This document shows, piece by piece, positions 43,024 through 52,294 of a stretch of DNA of 64,000 nt. The position numbers and the translations under genes were made by a program. The notes beneath the pieces are model-generated. The model made no database searches. It was given only the letters and a program-made list of their open reading frames with translations, and had not been told where the DNA came from. Positions within the stretch are counted from its first letter, which is position 1, and every line of letters begins with the position of its first letter. The stretch covers positions 28,304 through 92,303 of the forward strand of contig DATKCF010000002.1 in assembly GCA_035513345.1 (NCBI GenBank), given 5' to 3'. This DNA comes from DATKCF01 sp035513345. GTDB lineage: Bacteria > Gemmatimonadota > Gemmatimonadetes > Longimicrobiales > RSA9.

Positions 43024-44240
43024 GCGGGCTGTTTCTGTTCGACGACCTGGTTGCGGCCTCATGGAAGCCGTTCACGTGGACGCGGCCGGTCGGCGAACTC
43101 GTGTATGGCGGTTGTTCATTCCGCGAACGCGCGGAGCGCGTGGGCGGAGCCGTGTGCATCGGGCACATTGCGCCGCACCTGGCGGGGTTCGACGAACCGG
43201 ACGCAGCAGCGGAGGTGAATCCTGCCGCGATCGACGCCAGCCAGCCCCGGATCTACCTGAGCGCTCGCTTCGTTCCCGACTGGGATGCGCGTATCGAGGT
43301 GCCTGACCATGACGCCGTGCTGGTAGCGGGCGGCGAACCGGTCGGCATGGCTGTGGTGTCGGGTTCGGCCGGCCCGCCGGCAGACTTCTTCGACGATCCT
43401 GCGGGCGTTGCGCTGCCGACAGCGAAGCGTATCGAGATAGCGGGCCGGCTGCTCACCGGTTTCTGGGAACTCGTGACGGGCCACGGCAGGCAACTCGAAG
43501 CGGACATGCGACAACTGGTAGGCGGCGGGCTGCCGGCGATGCCTGACGGCGTCACAGTGCTCGGTGCGAAGGGCGGCGGTGTGCGTCTGGGCGAGGGCGT
43601 TACGATCGAGCCCGGTGTCGTCATCGATTGCAGTGCCGGTCCGGTCTGGTTCGAGAATGATGTGCGGGTTCGCGCATTCACGCGGATCGCGGGTCCGGCC
43701 CGCATCGGTCGCGGCTCGACGTTGCTGGGCGGGACGTTCGACGGGGTAACGGTGGGTCCGCACTGCAAGGTTCGCGGCGAGCTGGAGTCGAGCGTGATCC
43801 TCGGGTATTCGAACAAGGCGCATGACGGCTTCATTGGCCACGCGGTGATCGGCCGGTGGGTCAACCTGGGCGCGCTCACGACGAACAGCGATCTGAAGAA
43901 CAATTACGGTTACGTGCGCATCGCCACGCCGGACGGCGAAGTCGACACGAAATCAATGAAGGTCGGCTGTTTCCTGGGTGATCACGTGAAGACCGCGATC
44001 GGCACGATGCTGAACACCGGCACGGTGGTCGGGCCCGGCTCGAACCTGTTCGGTTCGAGCATGCCGGCAAAGCACGTGGCGCCGTTCTCGTGGGGCGGAG
44101 CCGACGAGTCGGTACACGGACTCGACCGGTTCCTCGGAACGGCCGCGACCGCGATGAGTCGTCGGGACGTACCGCTCACGTCCGGCGTCCGCGCCATTCT
44201 CGAGCGCGCCTGGAACGCCAGCCGGGGATCGGACCTGTGA
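43020..44240 (+). CDS. Alternative GlmU-like sugar nucleotidyltransferase/acyltransferase
   Basis: 406 residues. N-terminal FLFDDLVAASWKPFTWTRPV and the RYLSARFVPDW-like block match the alternative bacterial GlmU family found mostly in FCB bacteria; the C-terminal half is a left-handed beta-helix (VTIEPGVVIDCSAGPVWFEN, then VGPHCKVRGELESSVILGYS and NLGALTTNSDLKNNYGYV). It likely supplies UDP-GlcNAc or a related sugar nucleotide. The N-terminal uridylyltransferase signature LAGG.GTRM is absent, as is usual in this family. Confidence 0.85.
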   Translation: MSGLFLFDDLVAASWKPFTWTRPVGELVYGGCSFRERAERVGGAVCIGHIAPHLAGFDEPDAAAEVNPAAIDASQPRIYLSARFVPDWDARIEVPDHDAVLVAGGEPVGMAVVSGSAGPPADFFDDPAGVALPTAKRIEIAGRLLTGFWELVTGHGRQLEADMRQLVGGGLPAMPDGVTVLGAKGGGVRLGEGVTIEPGVVIDCSAGPVWFENDVRVRAFTRIAGPARIGRGSTLLGGTFDGVTVGPHCKVRGELESSVILGYSNKAHDGFIGHAVIGRWVNLGALTTNSDLKNNYGYVRIATPDGEVDTKSMKVGCFLGDHVKTAIGTMLNTGTVVGPGSNLFGSSMPAKHVAPFSWGGADESVHGLDRFLGTAATAMSRRDVPLTSGVRAILERAWNASRGSDL

Positions 44241-45058
44241 ACGTCACCGTTCTGGGCAGTGGCAGCGAAGGCAACTCGACGCTGATCGAAGCGGGCGGAA
44301 CCGGGATTCTGGTCGACGCCGGATTCAGCGGTCGCGATACGGAAGAACGACTTCGTGCCACCGGCTTCGATCCACGGTGGCTGGCCGGCATCATCGTGAC
44401 GCACGACCATGGCGATCACTCGCGGGGCGCCGGCATTCTGGCGCGCCGGTTCGGCGTGCCGGTCTACCTGACGAAGCGCACCGCGGTCGCACTCGCCGCG
44501 CTGTTCACGGGCGGCGAGTGCGTGCGCGAATACGCGTCATCGACACCGCTCCGCATCGGTCCGTTCACCGTGCATCCGTTCCTTACGGTACACGACGCGG
44601 TCGATCCAGTGGCCGTTACGGTTACGCATCCCGAGAGCGGATCGAAGGTCGGAGTCGTGACGGATGTCGGCCGCCCGACGACAGCGGTGCGCGCGGCGCT
44701 GGCGGGCTGCCATGCGCTCGTGCTCGAGGCAAATCACGATGACGCGATGCTCTGGCGAGGCCCGTATCCGTGGTCGGTGAAGCAGCGCATCGCGTCGAGT
44801 CACGGCCACCTGTCGAACCGCGCAGCGGCCAGCCTGGTCCGGGACCTCATGCACGCCGACCTGGTCGCCGTGGCCCTGGCCCACCTCAGTACGCACTGCA
44901 ACGATGCCGGGCTTGCTCGCGCCGTTGTCGGCCGCTCCCTCGATCGCGTCGGATTCCGCGGCTGGGTCGAAGTCGCACCGCAGGCAAGACCCACCGAAAC
45001 GATCGACATCCTCGCGTTGCGCCGCCGTCACGCGGCTGAGCAGTTGCCGCTGATCTGA
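44237..45058 (+). CDS. YycJ/WalJ-like metallo-beta-lactamase-fold hydrolase
   Basis: 273 residues from the GTG in the GTGA overlap; the start VNVTVLGSGSEGNSTLIEAG is characteristic. The metal site is THDHGDHSRG with later His and Asp in GVVTDVG, LEANHD and SSHGHLSNRAAASLV. Homologues are 5'-3' exonucleases or accessory proteins of wall and DNA repair functions in other bacteria; the substrate is not determined here. Confidence 0.88.
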   Translation: MNVTVLGSGSEGNSTLIEAGGTGILVDAGFSGRDTEERLRATGFDPRWLAGIIVTHDHGDHSRGAGILARRFGVPVYLTKRTAVALAALFTGGECVREYASSTPLRIGPFTVHPFLTVHDAVDPVAVTVTHPESGSKVGVVTDVGRPTTAVRAALAGCHALVLEANHDDAMLWRGPYPWSVKQRIASSHGHLSNRAAASLVRDLMHADLVAVALAHLSTHCNDAGLARAVVGRSLDRVGFRGWVEVAPQARPTETIDILALRRRHAAEQLPLI

Positions 45059-45069
45059 AGCTCTGACGA

Positions 45070-45097
45070 CCGGGTGCGAAGCTTGCGCACGCACCGG
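45070..45097. terminator. Hairpin between convergent operons
   Basis: An 8-bp GC-rich stem with one bulge (CC then GGTGCG at 45070-45078, CGCACC then GG at 45090-45097) and an 11-base loop occupies the 41-base gap between two convergent genes. There is no clear T-tract on either side, so it may be a bidirectional hairpin or a Rho-assisted end. Confidence 0.5.
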
Positions 45098-45099
45098 CA

Positions 45100-46467
45100 T
45101 CAGAACCCGATCCACCTCACGATGTCGTTGCCGATCGCGAACGTCATGAGCGCCAGGATCATCACGAACCCGACCTTCGTCCAGCGAATGCGCTGCTCGA
45201 CGGAGACGGGCCGGCCGCGCACGGCTTCCACGAGCAGGAACACGAGGTGGCCGCCGTCGAGCACGGGAATCGGCAGCAGGTTGAGCACCGCGAGGTTGAC
45301 GGACAGGAGCGCCATGAAGTGGATGAGTGTCTCGACGCCCGCGCGCGCCGCTTCGCCGCTGATCTGCGTTATCGCGATCGGACCGCCCACGTTGCGGGCG
45401 GAGATCCGGCCGGTGAACATGCCGGCGAGAAAATTGACGGTGAGTGAGACCCAGCGGCCGGTCTCTGTGAAGCCGTAGACGACGGCCGCCACTGGTCCGA
45501 GCTGGATGCGGGGCACAGCGAGCGTCGCGGCGCGACCACCGACGCCGATGCGGCTGGCGGACACACCGTTCTCGAGCACGGTCGTTTCGGGCTGAACGAC
45601 AACCTCGATCGTGTCGTTGCCGCGCGCGATGGTGAGGGGCAGGACCTGTCCGGCGTGCGCCTCGATTGCCGCTCCGAACTGCTGCCACGACTCGATCGGT
45701 TCGCCATCGGCGGCAACGATCCGGTCGTTCACGCGGAGACCGGCCATGTCAGCCGGCCCGCCCTCGACGATCTGGGAGAGGACGGGATCGGATTCGAGCA
45801 CCGCCTCGAACACAGAGATCAGCGTTCCACGAGCCGTGTCCTGGGAGGGTACGTCGATGGTGATGGACGGCGCATTGGCGAAGCGCAATTCGGTCGGCCC
45901 CGATCGCACCGTGCTCAACGAGAGTTGCAGATCCTGGAAGTCCGTGATCGTGTCGCCACCGATCGCGGTGAGCCTCGCCATGTACGGCACATCGGCGAGC
46001 GCCTGCGTTCCGGGCGACAGGCCCTCCTCGAGAATGTTGCCGATCACGGGTTCGGGCGTCTGTGGTACGCCCCAGACCAGGCCGAGCGTTGTGAACGCGA
46101 ACACCGCGAACAGCAGGTTCATGATCACGCCGGCCGATATCACGAGTGTACGCGCACCGAGCGACTTCGATTCGAAATCACGAGGCCCGGGCTTGCGCTC
46201 ACCCGCGGGCCGGGCGTCGCCTTGCGTCGGCCCGCCCTCGATGTCCTCCATCTCCTCCATGCCCGCCATCTTGACGTACCCGCCGAGTGGCAGGAGCGAT
46301 ATCACGTATTCCGTCTCGCCCCGGCGGAACCCGATGATCTTCGGTCCGAAGCCGATCGAGAAGCGTGGCACCTCGATGTCGACCATCTTCGCCGTAATGA
46401 AGTGGCCGAACTCGTGTACGAAGATCAGGACGCCGAGCACGAGGGCCGCGGCCAGAATGGTTGTCAT
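45100..46467 (-). CDS. rseP: Site-2 membrane zinc protease
   Basis: Intramembrane metalloprotease that releases regulators such as anti-sigma factors. 455 residues: HEFGH zinc motif at residues 18-22 in the first helix, a PDZ pair (about 180-300, with GGPADMAGLRVNDRIVAADG), and the second motif NLLPIPVLDGGH in a later helix. The ATG overlaps the dxr stop (ATGA). Last gene of the rplM-to-rseP operon. Confidence 0.95.
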   Translation of the reverse strand: MTTILAAALVLGVLIFVHEFGHFITAKMVDIEVPRFSIGFGPKIIGFRRGETEYVISLLPLGGYVKMAGMEEMEDIEGGPTQGDARPAGERKPGPRDFESKSLGARTLVISAGVIMNLLFAVFAFTTLGLVWGVPQTPEPVIGNILEEGLSPGTQALADVPYMARLTAIGGDTITDFQDLQLSLSTVRSGPTELRFANAPSITIDVPSQDTARGTLISVFEAVLESDPVLSQIVEGGPADMAGLRVNDRIVAADGEPIESWQQFGAAIEAHAGQVLPLTIARGNDTIEVVVQPETTVLENGVSASRIGVGGRAATLAVPRIQLGPVAAVVYGFTETGRWVSLTVNFLAGMFTGRISARNVGGPIAITQISGEAARAGVETLIHFMALLSVNLAVLNLLPIPVLDGGHLVFLLVEAVRGRPVSVEQRIRWTKVGFVMILALMTFAIGNDIVRWIGF

Positions 46468-47627
46468 ATGCCGTGTTTCCTTACCGCGTTCGCGGCTACC
46501 TCGCGGGCCTGCCGGTCCGCGTCCAGAACTGTTTCGAGCGAGTCGACGGCCTTCGTTTCATGGGCGGACAGCGCCGCGTCAATGACTCCGGCCAGGCCGC
46601 CGAACGGCAGCCTGCCCGAGAGGAACCCCGCGACGGCGACTTCGTTCGCCGCGTTGAATACCGCTGGAGCCGTTCCTCCGGTCCGTCCGGCGTCGATCCC
46701 GAGTCCGAACGCGGGGAATCGTGCCCGGTCGAGTGCCTCGAAGGTCAGGGTTCCGGCCTCGACCGGATCGAATGGTCGGCTGGCGGTGTCGCAACGTCTG
46801 TCGGGCCACGTCAGTGCATAGAGAATCGGCAGCTCCATGGTCGGAAAACCCATCTGCGCGACGATCGATCCATCAATGAACTCGACCATCGAGTGAATGA
46901 TGGATTGCGGGTGAACCACGGTCTCGATGCTGTCATACCCGAGCCCGAACAGGAAATGCGTCTCGATGACCTCCAGCGCCTTGTTGGCAAGCGACGCGGA
47001 GTCGACGGAGATCTTGGCGCCCATCGCCCACGTCGGGTGACGCAGCGCCTGCTCCGGCGTCGCACCGGCCATTGCCTCCACGGTGGCGCCGCGGAACGGC
47101 CCGCCTGAAGCCGTCAGGATGACGCGGCGCACGCCACCGCGATCTTCACCTGCCAGGCATTGCAGGATCGCGCTGTGCTCGCTGTCGATCGGCACGAGCT
47201 GTCCGCCCGCCGACGCGAGTGCCCGGAGCACGAGCGGTCCGCCCGCCACGAGCGATTCCTTGTTCGCGAGCGCGAGCCGCCGGCCTGCGTTCAACGCTGT
47301 GAGCGTCGCTTCCAGACCGGCTGCCCCGACGACCGCGTTGATCACGATGTCAGCGTCCGGGTGCGCGGCAGCTTCGAGCAACGCGGCGCGGCCCGTCCGC
47401 AGCGTCACGCCGGCGGGTACGCCGTCGGATTCCACGCCCGCCACCGTGTCGTCTACGAGGACCGCCAGGTCGGGCGCGACCGCGCGGGCCGCCTCCATGA
47501 GGCCGGCGCTGTTGCGGTGCGACGCAAGCGCGACGATGCGGAACGCATCCGGATGCCGAGCGAGCACAGCCAGTGCGCTGCGTCCGATCGAGCCAGTGCA
47601 ACCGAGCAGCGACACGCCTAGGGCCAC
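46464..47627 (-). CDS. dxr: 1-deoxy-D-xylulose 5-phosphate reductoisomerase
   Basis: Second step of the MEP isoprenoid pathway. 387 residues with GCTGSIGRSALAVL (NADPH), ALANKESLVAGG, DSEHSAILQCL, GPFRG and HPTWAMGAKISVDSASLANK. The GTG at 47625-47627 gives VALGVSLLGCTGS; another GTG four codons later is possible, and both overlap or abut the cdsA stop. No ribosome-binding site decides. Confidence 0.95.
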   Translation of the reverse strand: MALGVSLLGCTGSIGRSALAVLARHPDAFRIVALASHRNSAGLMEAARAVAPDLAVLVDDTVAGVESDGVPAGVTLRTGRAALLEAAAHPDADIVINAVVGAAGLEATLTALNAGRRLALANKESLVAGGPLVLRALASAGGQLVPIDSEHSAILQCLAGEDRGGVRRVILTASGGPFRGATVEAMAGATPEQALRHPTWAMGAKISVDSASLANKALEVIETHFLFGLGYDSIETVVHPQSIIHSMVEFIDGSIVAQMGFPTMELPILYALTWPDRRCDTASRPFDPVEAGTLTFEALDRARFPAFGLGIDAGRTGGTAPAVFNAANEVAVAGFLSGRLPFGGLAGVIDAALSAHETKAVDSLETVLDADRQAREVAANAVRKHGI

Positions 47628-48499
47628 GTGACCGTCACGATCCGCGGCACCAGCGCAGCCAGGTAGACATACGCGACCGGCAGCGCCATCAGGACGGCGT
47701 CGAAGCGGTCCATGACGCCGCCGTGGCCCGGCAGCAGCCGGCCCGAGTCCTTCATGCCGGCCTGCCGCTTGAAGAGCGATTCTGCCAGGTCGCCGACCTG
47801 CGCGGCCGGCGAGATCAGCATGGCACCAACGGCGCCGAGCGCCGCGCCGATGCCCGTGCCGTGCCACATGTCGAACACGAGCCAGCCGAACAGCGCGCCC
47901 ACCGCCACGGATCCCGCGAACCCGGCGATGGCGCCTTCCACTGTCTTGTTCGGGCTGATCGCCGGGCTCAGCTTTCGCCGGCCCCAGCGCATCCCGCCGA
48001 AGTACGCGGCCGTGTCACCGACCCACGTGACGGTCAGCGGGTATGCCACGAAGGCCGCACCGAGCCAGGACGACCCGGCCGGGTCCAGTCCACGCAGCAA
48101 GGCAGCGAACGCCAGCCCGCCCCCGACGTAGACGGGCGCGAACAACGTTATCGACGCACACTCGAGTGGCCGTTCGTTCGCCTTGCGCAACGCCACGCAG
48201 GCCAGGCCCGCCACGAAGGCGACACCGACCACGGCACCGAACTGATAGGGTGCCGCGCCACGGAACCCGCCCTGATCCGTCGCGAACACAACGAGCCCCG
48301 CAGCCAGCGCGGCACCCAGCGGCCGGAACGGCCGGATCCCGAGAGCCTCGCCCATCGCGAACAGCTCCGTCGCACCGATCGCGGCCAGCAGCGCGAGCGT
48401 TATGCCCATCGGCCAGCCACCGAACCAGACCAGCAGCACCGCCACCGGAATGCCGACGGCCGCGACGCCAACCCGCCTCGCAAGATCGCTGGACGCCAT
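47618..48499 (-). CDS. cdsA: Phosphatidate cytidylyltransferase
   Basis: Makes CDP-diacylglycerol for phospholipids. 293 residues with about eight hydrophobic helices and the signature SLFKRQAGMKDSGRLLPGHG with the following GVMDRFD. Starts with ATG 3 bases after the uppS stop; part of the uppS-cdsA-dxr-rseP unit. Confidence 0.95.
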   Translation of the reverse strand: MASSDLARRVGVAAVGIPVAVLLVWFGGWPMGITLALLAAIGATELFAMGEALGIRPFRPLGAALAAGLVVFATDQGGFRGAAPYQFGAVVGVAFVAGLACVALRKANERPLECASITLFAPVYVGGGLAFAALLRGLDPAGSSWLGAAFVAYPLTVTWVGDTAAYFGGMRWGRRKLSPAISPNKTVEGAIAGFAGSVAVGALFGWLVFDMWHGTGIGAALGAVGAMLISPAAQVGDLAESLFKRQAGMKDSGRLLPGHGGVMDRFDAVLMALPVAYVYLAALVPRIVTVTWP

Positions 48500-48502
48500 C
48501 GA

Positions 48503-49261
48503 TCAGCTCGCCGTCACACGGCCGAACCGGCGATCGCGCTTCTGGAAGTCGTGGATCGCGGCGAATAGATGCCCACGGCGGAAGTCCGGCCACAGGACCG
48601 GCGTGATGTACAACTCCGTGTACGCCAGCTGCCAGAGCATGAAGTTGCTGATGCGCAACTCGCCGGAGGTCCGGATCAGCAGATCCGGATCGGGCATGTC
48701 GCACGTGTACAGTTCACGGCCCAGCGCATCAGCGTCGATCGCCTCGGGCTCGAGTTCGCCCGCACGGACCCGCTCCGCCAGTCGCCTCGCCGCGCGCGCC
48801 AGCTCGGCGCGTGAGCCATAGCTGATCAGCAGATTCAGATTCAAGCGGTCGCACGCCTCGGTCGCTTTGTGGATCTCATCGATCGCTCGCCGCGGCCCGC
48901 GGTCGAGCTTCTCGATCTCGCCGAAGACCCGGACGCGAACGCCCTGCATCCGCAGCTCGTCGCGCTCCTTCGTCACGTATCGCTCGAGCAGACGCATCAG
49001 TGCAGAAACTTCACGCGCCGGTCGGTTCCAGTTTTCCTCGGAAAAGGCGAACAGGGTGAGATATGAAACGCCTGCCTCGATCGCGCCTTCGATCGTGTCC
49101 CGGACCGCTGTCATCCCGGCCGAGTGGCCGCGGAACCGCGGCAGCCCGCGCGCGCTTGCCCAGCGGCCGTTGCCATCCATGATCACGGCTACGTGTTCCG
49201 GGACCCGGCCTCCGAGTCTGATCGCCTGTAGCGGGTCTATCGACCCGGGCGCCGCGGTCAA
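48503..49261 (-). CDS. uppS: Undecaprenyl diphosphate synthase
   Basis: cis-Prenyltransferase making the lipid carrier for wall synthesis. 252 residues: VAVIMDGNGRWASARGL, FAFSEENWNRP and IRTSGELRISNFMLWQLAYTE are the family motifs. The TTG start is supported by GGAGG in the end of frr at 7-base spacing (the frr stop lies between). ATG-less starts like this recur in the window. Confidence 0.95.
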   Translation of the reverse strand: MTAAPGSIDPLQAIRLGGRVPEHVAVIMDGNGRWASARGLPRFRGHSAGMTAVRDTIEGAIEAGVSYLTLFAFSEENWNRPAREVSALMRLLERYVTKERDELRMQGVRVRVFGEIEKLDRGPRRAIDEIHKATEACDRLNLNLLISYGSRAELARAARRLAERVRAGELEPEAIDADALGRELYTCDMPDPDLLIRTSGELRISNFMLWQLAYTELYITPVLWPDFRRGHLFAAIHDFQKRDRRFGRVTAS

Positions 49262-49263
49262 TT

Positions 49264-49815
49264 CTAGACCTCCATGACCTCCTCCTCCTTCGCCTTGAGG
49301 AGTTGGTCGATCCTGGCAATGTGCTCATCGGTCAGCTGTTGAATCTCGTCGATCCGCCGGCGAGCATCGTCCTCGCCAATCTCGTGATCGTGCTCCATCT
49401 GCCTGACGAGCTTGTTCGCTTCCTGGCGCGCGTGGCGAACCGCGATCCGGCCTTCCTCGGCGATCTTGTGTAGCAATCGGACCATTTCCCGACGGCGTTC
49501 CTCGTTCAATGGCGGGATGGGCACGCGGATGACCGTCCCATCATTTGATGGGTTCAGGCCCAGCTCTGCGCTCCGTATCGACTTCTCGACCTCCGCCATC
49601 AGGCCCTTGTCCCACGGCTGCACGATCAGCATTCGCGGTTCCGGCGCGCTTACCGTGGCTACCTGGTTGAGAGCCATCTTTGCGCCATACGCATCGACTC
49701 GGACCAGGTCCAGCAGCGTCGGCGACGCCTTGCCGGTCCGCACGCCCGAGAATTCGCGACGGAGCGCTTCGATTGCGTTGTCCATCTGCTGCCGCACTTC
49801 GGCGTGGGCCCCCAT
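49264..49815 (-). CDS. frr: Ribosome recycling factor
   Basis: Splits post-termination ribosomes with EF-G. 183 residues with an L-shaped three-helix bundle: MDNAIEALRREFSGVRTGKA, LIVQPWDKGLMAEVEKSI and the C-terminal helix rich in Glu and Lys (RIDQLLKAKEEEVMEV). Starts with ATG 54 bases after the pyrH stop. Confidence 0.96.
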   Translation of the reverse strand: MGAHAEVRQQMDNAIEALRREFSGVRTGKASPTLLDLVRVDAYGAKMALNQVATVSAPEPRMLIVQPWDKGLMAEVEKSIRSAELGLNPSNDGTVIRVPIPPLNEERRREMVRLLHKIAEEGRIAVRHARQEANKLVRQMEHDHEIGEDDARRRIDEIQQLTDEHIARIDQLLKAKEEEVMEV

Positions 49816-49869
49816 AACGCCTCCACCGCGGGTAAACCTGTGTTCGGACCGAAGATAGTCCGCCTGTCC

Positions 49870-50613
49870 CTAGCTGACCAGCGTGCCCGTACGCTCGCCC
49901 CGGACGGCTGCCGCGACTGCGCCCGTCGTGTTGATGTTGAGCACGATGATCGGAACCGCATTGTCCCGGCACAACGTGATCGCCGTCGTGTCCATCACGC
50001 GCAGATCCCGCGAAATCACTTCGTGGTAACTGATCGCCGGAATGAAATCGGCGTCGGGGTCCTTCTCCGGATCCGCCGTATACATGCCCTCGACCTTCGT
50101 CGCCTTGATCAGAACGTCAGCATGCACCTCGATCGCGCGCAGGACCGCAGCCGTGTCCGTCGAGAAGTACGGGTTGCCGGTGCCGCCCGCAAAGATCACG
50201 ACGCGCCCCTTCTCCAGGTGGCGGAGCGCCCGCCTCCGGATGTACGGCTCCGCTACCGCCTCCATCCGGATGGCCGTCATCACCCGCGTCACCACGCCCT
50301 TGCGCTCGAGCAGATCCTGCATTGCCAGCGCGTTGATCACCGTGGCCAGCATGCCCATGTAGTCCGCACTCACGCGGTCCATGCCCTGCGCGCTCGCCTG
50401 CGTGCCACGCATGATATTACCACCGCCGATCACGAGCGCGATCGATACGCCCATCTCGTACAGGACCTTCACCTCGTTGGTCAGCCTGTCCACCACCGGC
50501 GGCGCGATGCCGAAACCCTGTTCACCCGCAAGAGCCTCCCCGCTCAGCTTGAGCAGGACGCGCCCGTACTTCAGAACGGGTGCCGCTGGTGCCTCGGGCG
50601 TCAGTTCACTCAC
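49870..50613 (-). CDS. pyrH: UMP kinase
   Basis: Phosphorylates UMP in pyrimidine synthesis. 247 residues of the amino acid kinase family: YGRVLLKLSGEALAGEQG, ALVIGGGNIMRG and GTGNPYFSTDTAAVLRA. The GTG overlaps the tsf stop by 8 bases (GTGAGTGA). Confidence 0.96.
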   Translation of the reverse strand: MSELTPEAPAAPVLKYGRVLLKLSGEALAGEQGFGIAPPVVDRLTNEVKVLYEMGVSIALVIGGGNIMRGTQASAQGMDRVSADYMGMLATVINALAMQDLLERKGVVTRVMTAIRMEAVAEPYIRRRALRHLEKGRVVIFAGGTGNPYFSTDTAAVLRAIEVHADVLIKATKVEGMYTADPEKDPDADFIPAISYHEVISRDLRVMDTTAITLCRDNAVPIIVLNINTTGAVAAAVRGERTGTLVS

Positions 50614-51199
50614 CGATCGCGAACCGTGCGAAGCGCCGCACCACGATGTTCTCGCCCGTCGTCGCCGCCGCTTCGGCTACCAGGTCCCGTACCTTCCTGT
50701 CCGTGTCCCGAACGAACTCCTGGTCCATCAGCGTCCGCTCCTGGTAGAACTTCTTCATCATCCCTTCGACGATCTTCTCGTGCAGGTTCTCCGGCTTGCC
50801 GTCGCCCTTCACCTTCTCGAGCGCAACCGCACGCTCCCTCTCCACCACCTCCGCCGGAATCTCCTCCGCCGTCACCGCGATCGGATCCATTGCAGCAATG
50901 TGCATTGCCAGGTCCTTCACCAGCTCCTGGAACAGCTCGTTGCGCGCAACGAAATCCGTCTCGCAGTTCACCTCGATCAGAACACCGATCCGGCCGCCCA
51001 TGTGGATGTAGCTGCCGACCGCTCCCTCACGCGCCTCGCGACCGGCCCGCTTCGCCGCTTTCGCCGCGCCGCGAACCCGCAGCAGATCCACCGCCTTCTC
51101 GATATCGCCACCGGCCTCCTGGAGCGCCTTCTTGCACTCCATCATGCCGGCCCCGGTCATGTCGCGTAGCTCCTTCACCCGAGCCGCAGAAATCTCCAT
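50606..51199 (-). CDS. tsf: Elongation factor Ts
   Basis: Guanine nucleotide exchange factor for EF-Tu. About 197 residues: the UBA-like N-terminus MEISAARVKELRDMTGAGMM, ECKKALQEAGGDIEKAV, and the TDFVARN core. It is shorter than the E. coli protein, as in many bacteria. Two ATGs (51203-51205, 51197-51199) follow GGAAGGGG; the second has better spacing and is listed. A structured hairpin lies upstream at 51307-51348. Confidence 0.95.
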   Translation of the reverse strand: MEISAARVKELRDMTGAGMMECKKALQEAGGDIEKAVDLLRVRGAAKAAKRAGREAREGAVGSYIHMGGRIGVLIEVNCETDFVARNELFQELVKDLAMHIAAMDPIAVTAEEIPAEVVERERAVALEKVKGDGKPENLHEKIVEGMMKKFYQERTLMDQEFVRDTDRKVRDLVAEAAATTGENIVVRRFARFAIGE

Positions 51200-51306
51200 T
51201 GCCATCCCCTTCCGTGCCGTTTTCGTTGTCTTCCTCGATCGCGCCTCGTGCAAACGGCGGTACCTTGCCGCCACACCTCTGTCGTTCGCGTCTCCGAAAA
51301 ATGAGG

Positions 51307-51348
51307 CGAGCGCTGCAGGGCTGCGACAAAGCAGCGCTACAGCGCTCG
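51307..51348. promoter_or_regulatory. Large hairpin in the rpsB-tsf spacer
   Basis: A 9-bp outer stem (51307-51315 with 51340-51348, CGAGCGCTG/CAGCGCTCG) encloses a 5-bp inner stem (51320-51324 with 51331-51335, GCTGC/GCAGC) with a 6-base loop. It sits in the 174-base rpsB-tsf gap. The rpsB-tsf junction in E. coli carries an attenuating structure, so an attenuator is plausible; a dispersed genomic repeat is an alternative. Confidence 0.6.
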
Positions 51349-51379
51349 ATCAGGAACGCCGTATCCCATGCCGCCCCGC

Positions 51380-52294
51380 TCAGGTCTCCGAGTCGGTGAC
51401 CTCGGCGCTGTCACCCGGTTCACCGTCCGGCGATTCCTCGCCTTCCGGAGTCGTCCGGATGGTCGCGATCACCTCGGGCCGTGGCCGGCGCCGACGACGT
51501 GGCCGCTTCCGACCACGCTTGTCCTCCGGCACCACCTCCTGCGCCAGACCGCCCTCCGACGAGTACGTTACCGCCTCACCCTCATCGGAACGACGCCGCG
51601 CATCAGCGGGCATCTCGCGCCTCGCCTGCTCGATAGCGTCCGCCGCCGCGCCCGCGATCAGCGACACCGAGCGGATCGCATCGTCGTTGCCCGGAATCGG
51701 GTAATCGATCAGGTCCGGGTCCGCGTTCGTGTCCGCGATCGCGATCACCGGTATCCCCAGCTTGTTCGCCTCGCGAACCGCGATCAGCTCCTTCTTCGCG
51801 TCCACAACAAACAGCGCGCCCGGCAGCCGGCCCATCTCCTTCACGCCACCCAGGTACTTCTCCAGCTTGTCCCGCTCCCGTTGCAGGAGAAGCTGCTCCT
51901 TCTTCGTGTAGAACTCGTACGCGTTCTCCTCGATACCTCGATCCAGCTCCTTCAGGCGCCGGATCTGCTTTCGGATCGTCGCGAAATTCGTCAGCATCCC
52001 GCCCAGCCACCGCTCCGTCACCCAGAACGAGCCGCAGCGCGCTGCCTCCTGTTCCACCACCAGCCGAAGCTGTCGCTTCGTGCACACGAACAGAACACGG
52101 TCGTTCTGCAGTGTCACCTCGCGCAACGCCGACTTCGCCGTCTCCAGCGCGTCGACCGTCTTCTTCAGATCGATGATGTGAATGCCGTTGCGGCGAGTGA
52201 AGATGAATCGCCTCATCTTCGGATTCCAACGGCTGCTCTGATGTCCGAAATGCACTCCTGCTTCCAGGAGGTCCTTCAGCTCTGCCTCTACCAT
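51380..52294 (-). CDS. rpsB: 30S ribosomal protein S2 with extended C-terminus
   Basis: 304 residues, against about 240-260 for typical S2. The core is standard (LLEAGVHFGHQSSRWNPKM, IIDLKKTVDALE, WLGGMLTNFATIR, DTNADPDLIDYPIPGNDDA). From about residue 226 an extra tail of some 75 residues has a very basic patch (KRGRKRPRRRRRPRP) followed by an acidic end. The gene has its own ATG and a 148-base gap from rpsI with no clear promoter. Confidence 0.96.
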   Translation of the reverse strand: MVEAELKDLLEAGVHFGHQSSRWNPKMRRFIFTRRNGIHIIDLKKTVDALETAKSALREVTLQNDRVLFVCTKRQLRLVVEQEAARCGSFWVTERWLGGMLTNFATIRKQIRRLKELDRGIEENAYEFYTKKEQLLLQRERDKLEKYLGGVKEMGRLPGALFVVDAKKELIAVREANKLGIPVIAIADTNADPDLIDYPIPGNDDAIRSVSLIAGAAADAIEQARREMPADARRRSDEGEAVTYSSEGGLAQEVVPEDKRGRKRPRRRRRPRPEVIATIRTTPEGEESPDGEPGDSAEVTDSET

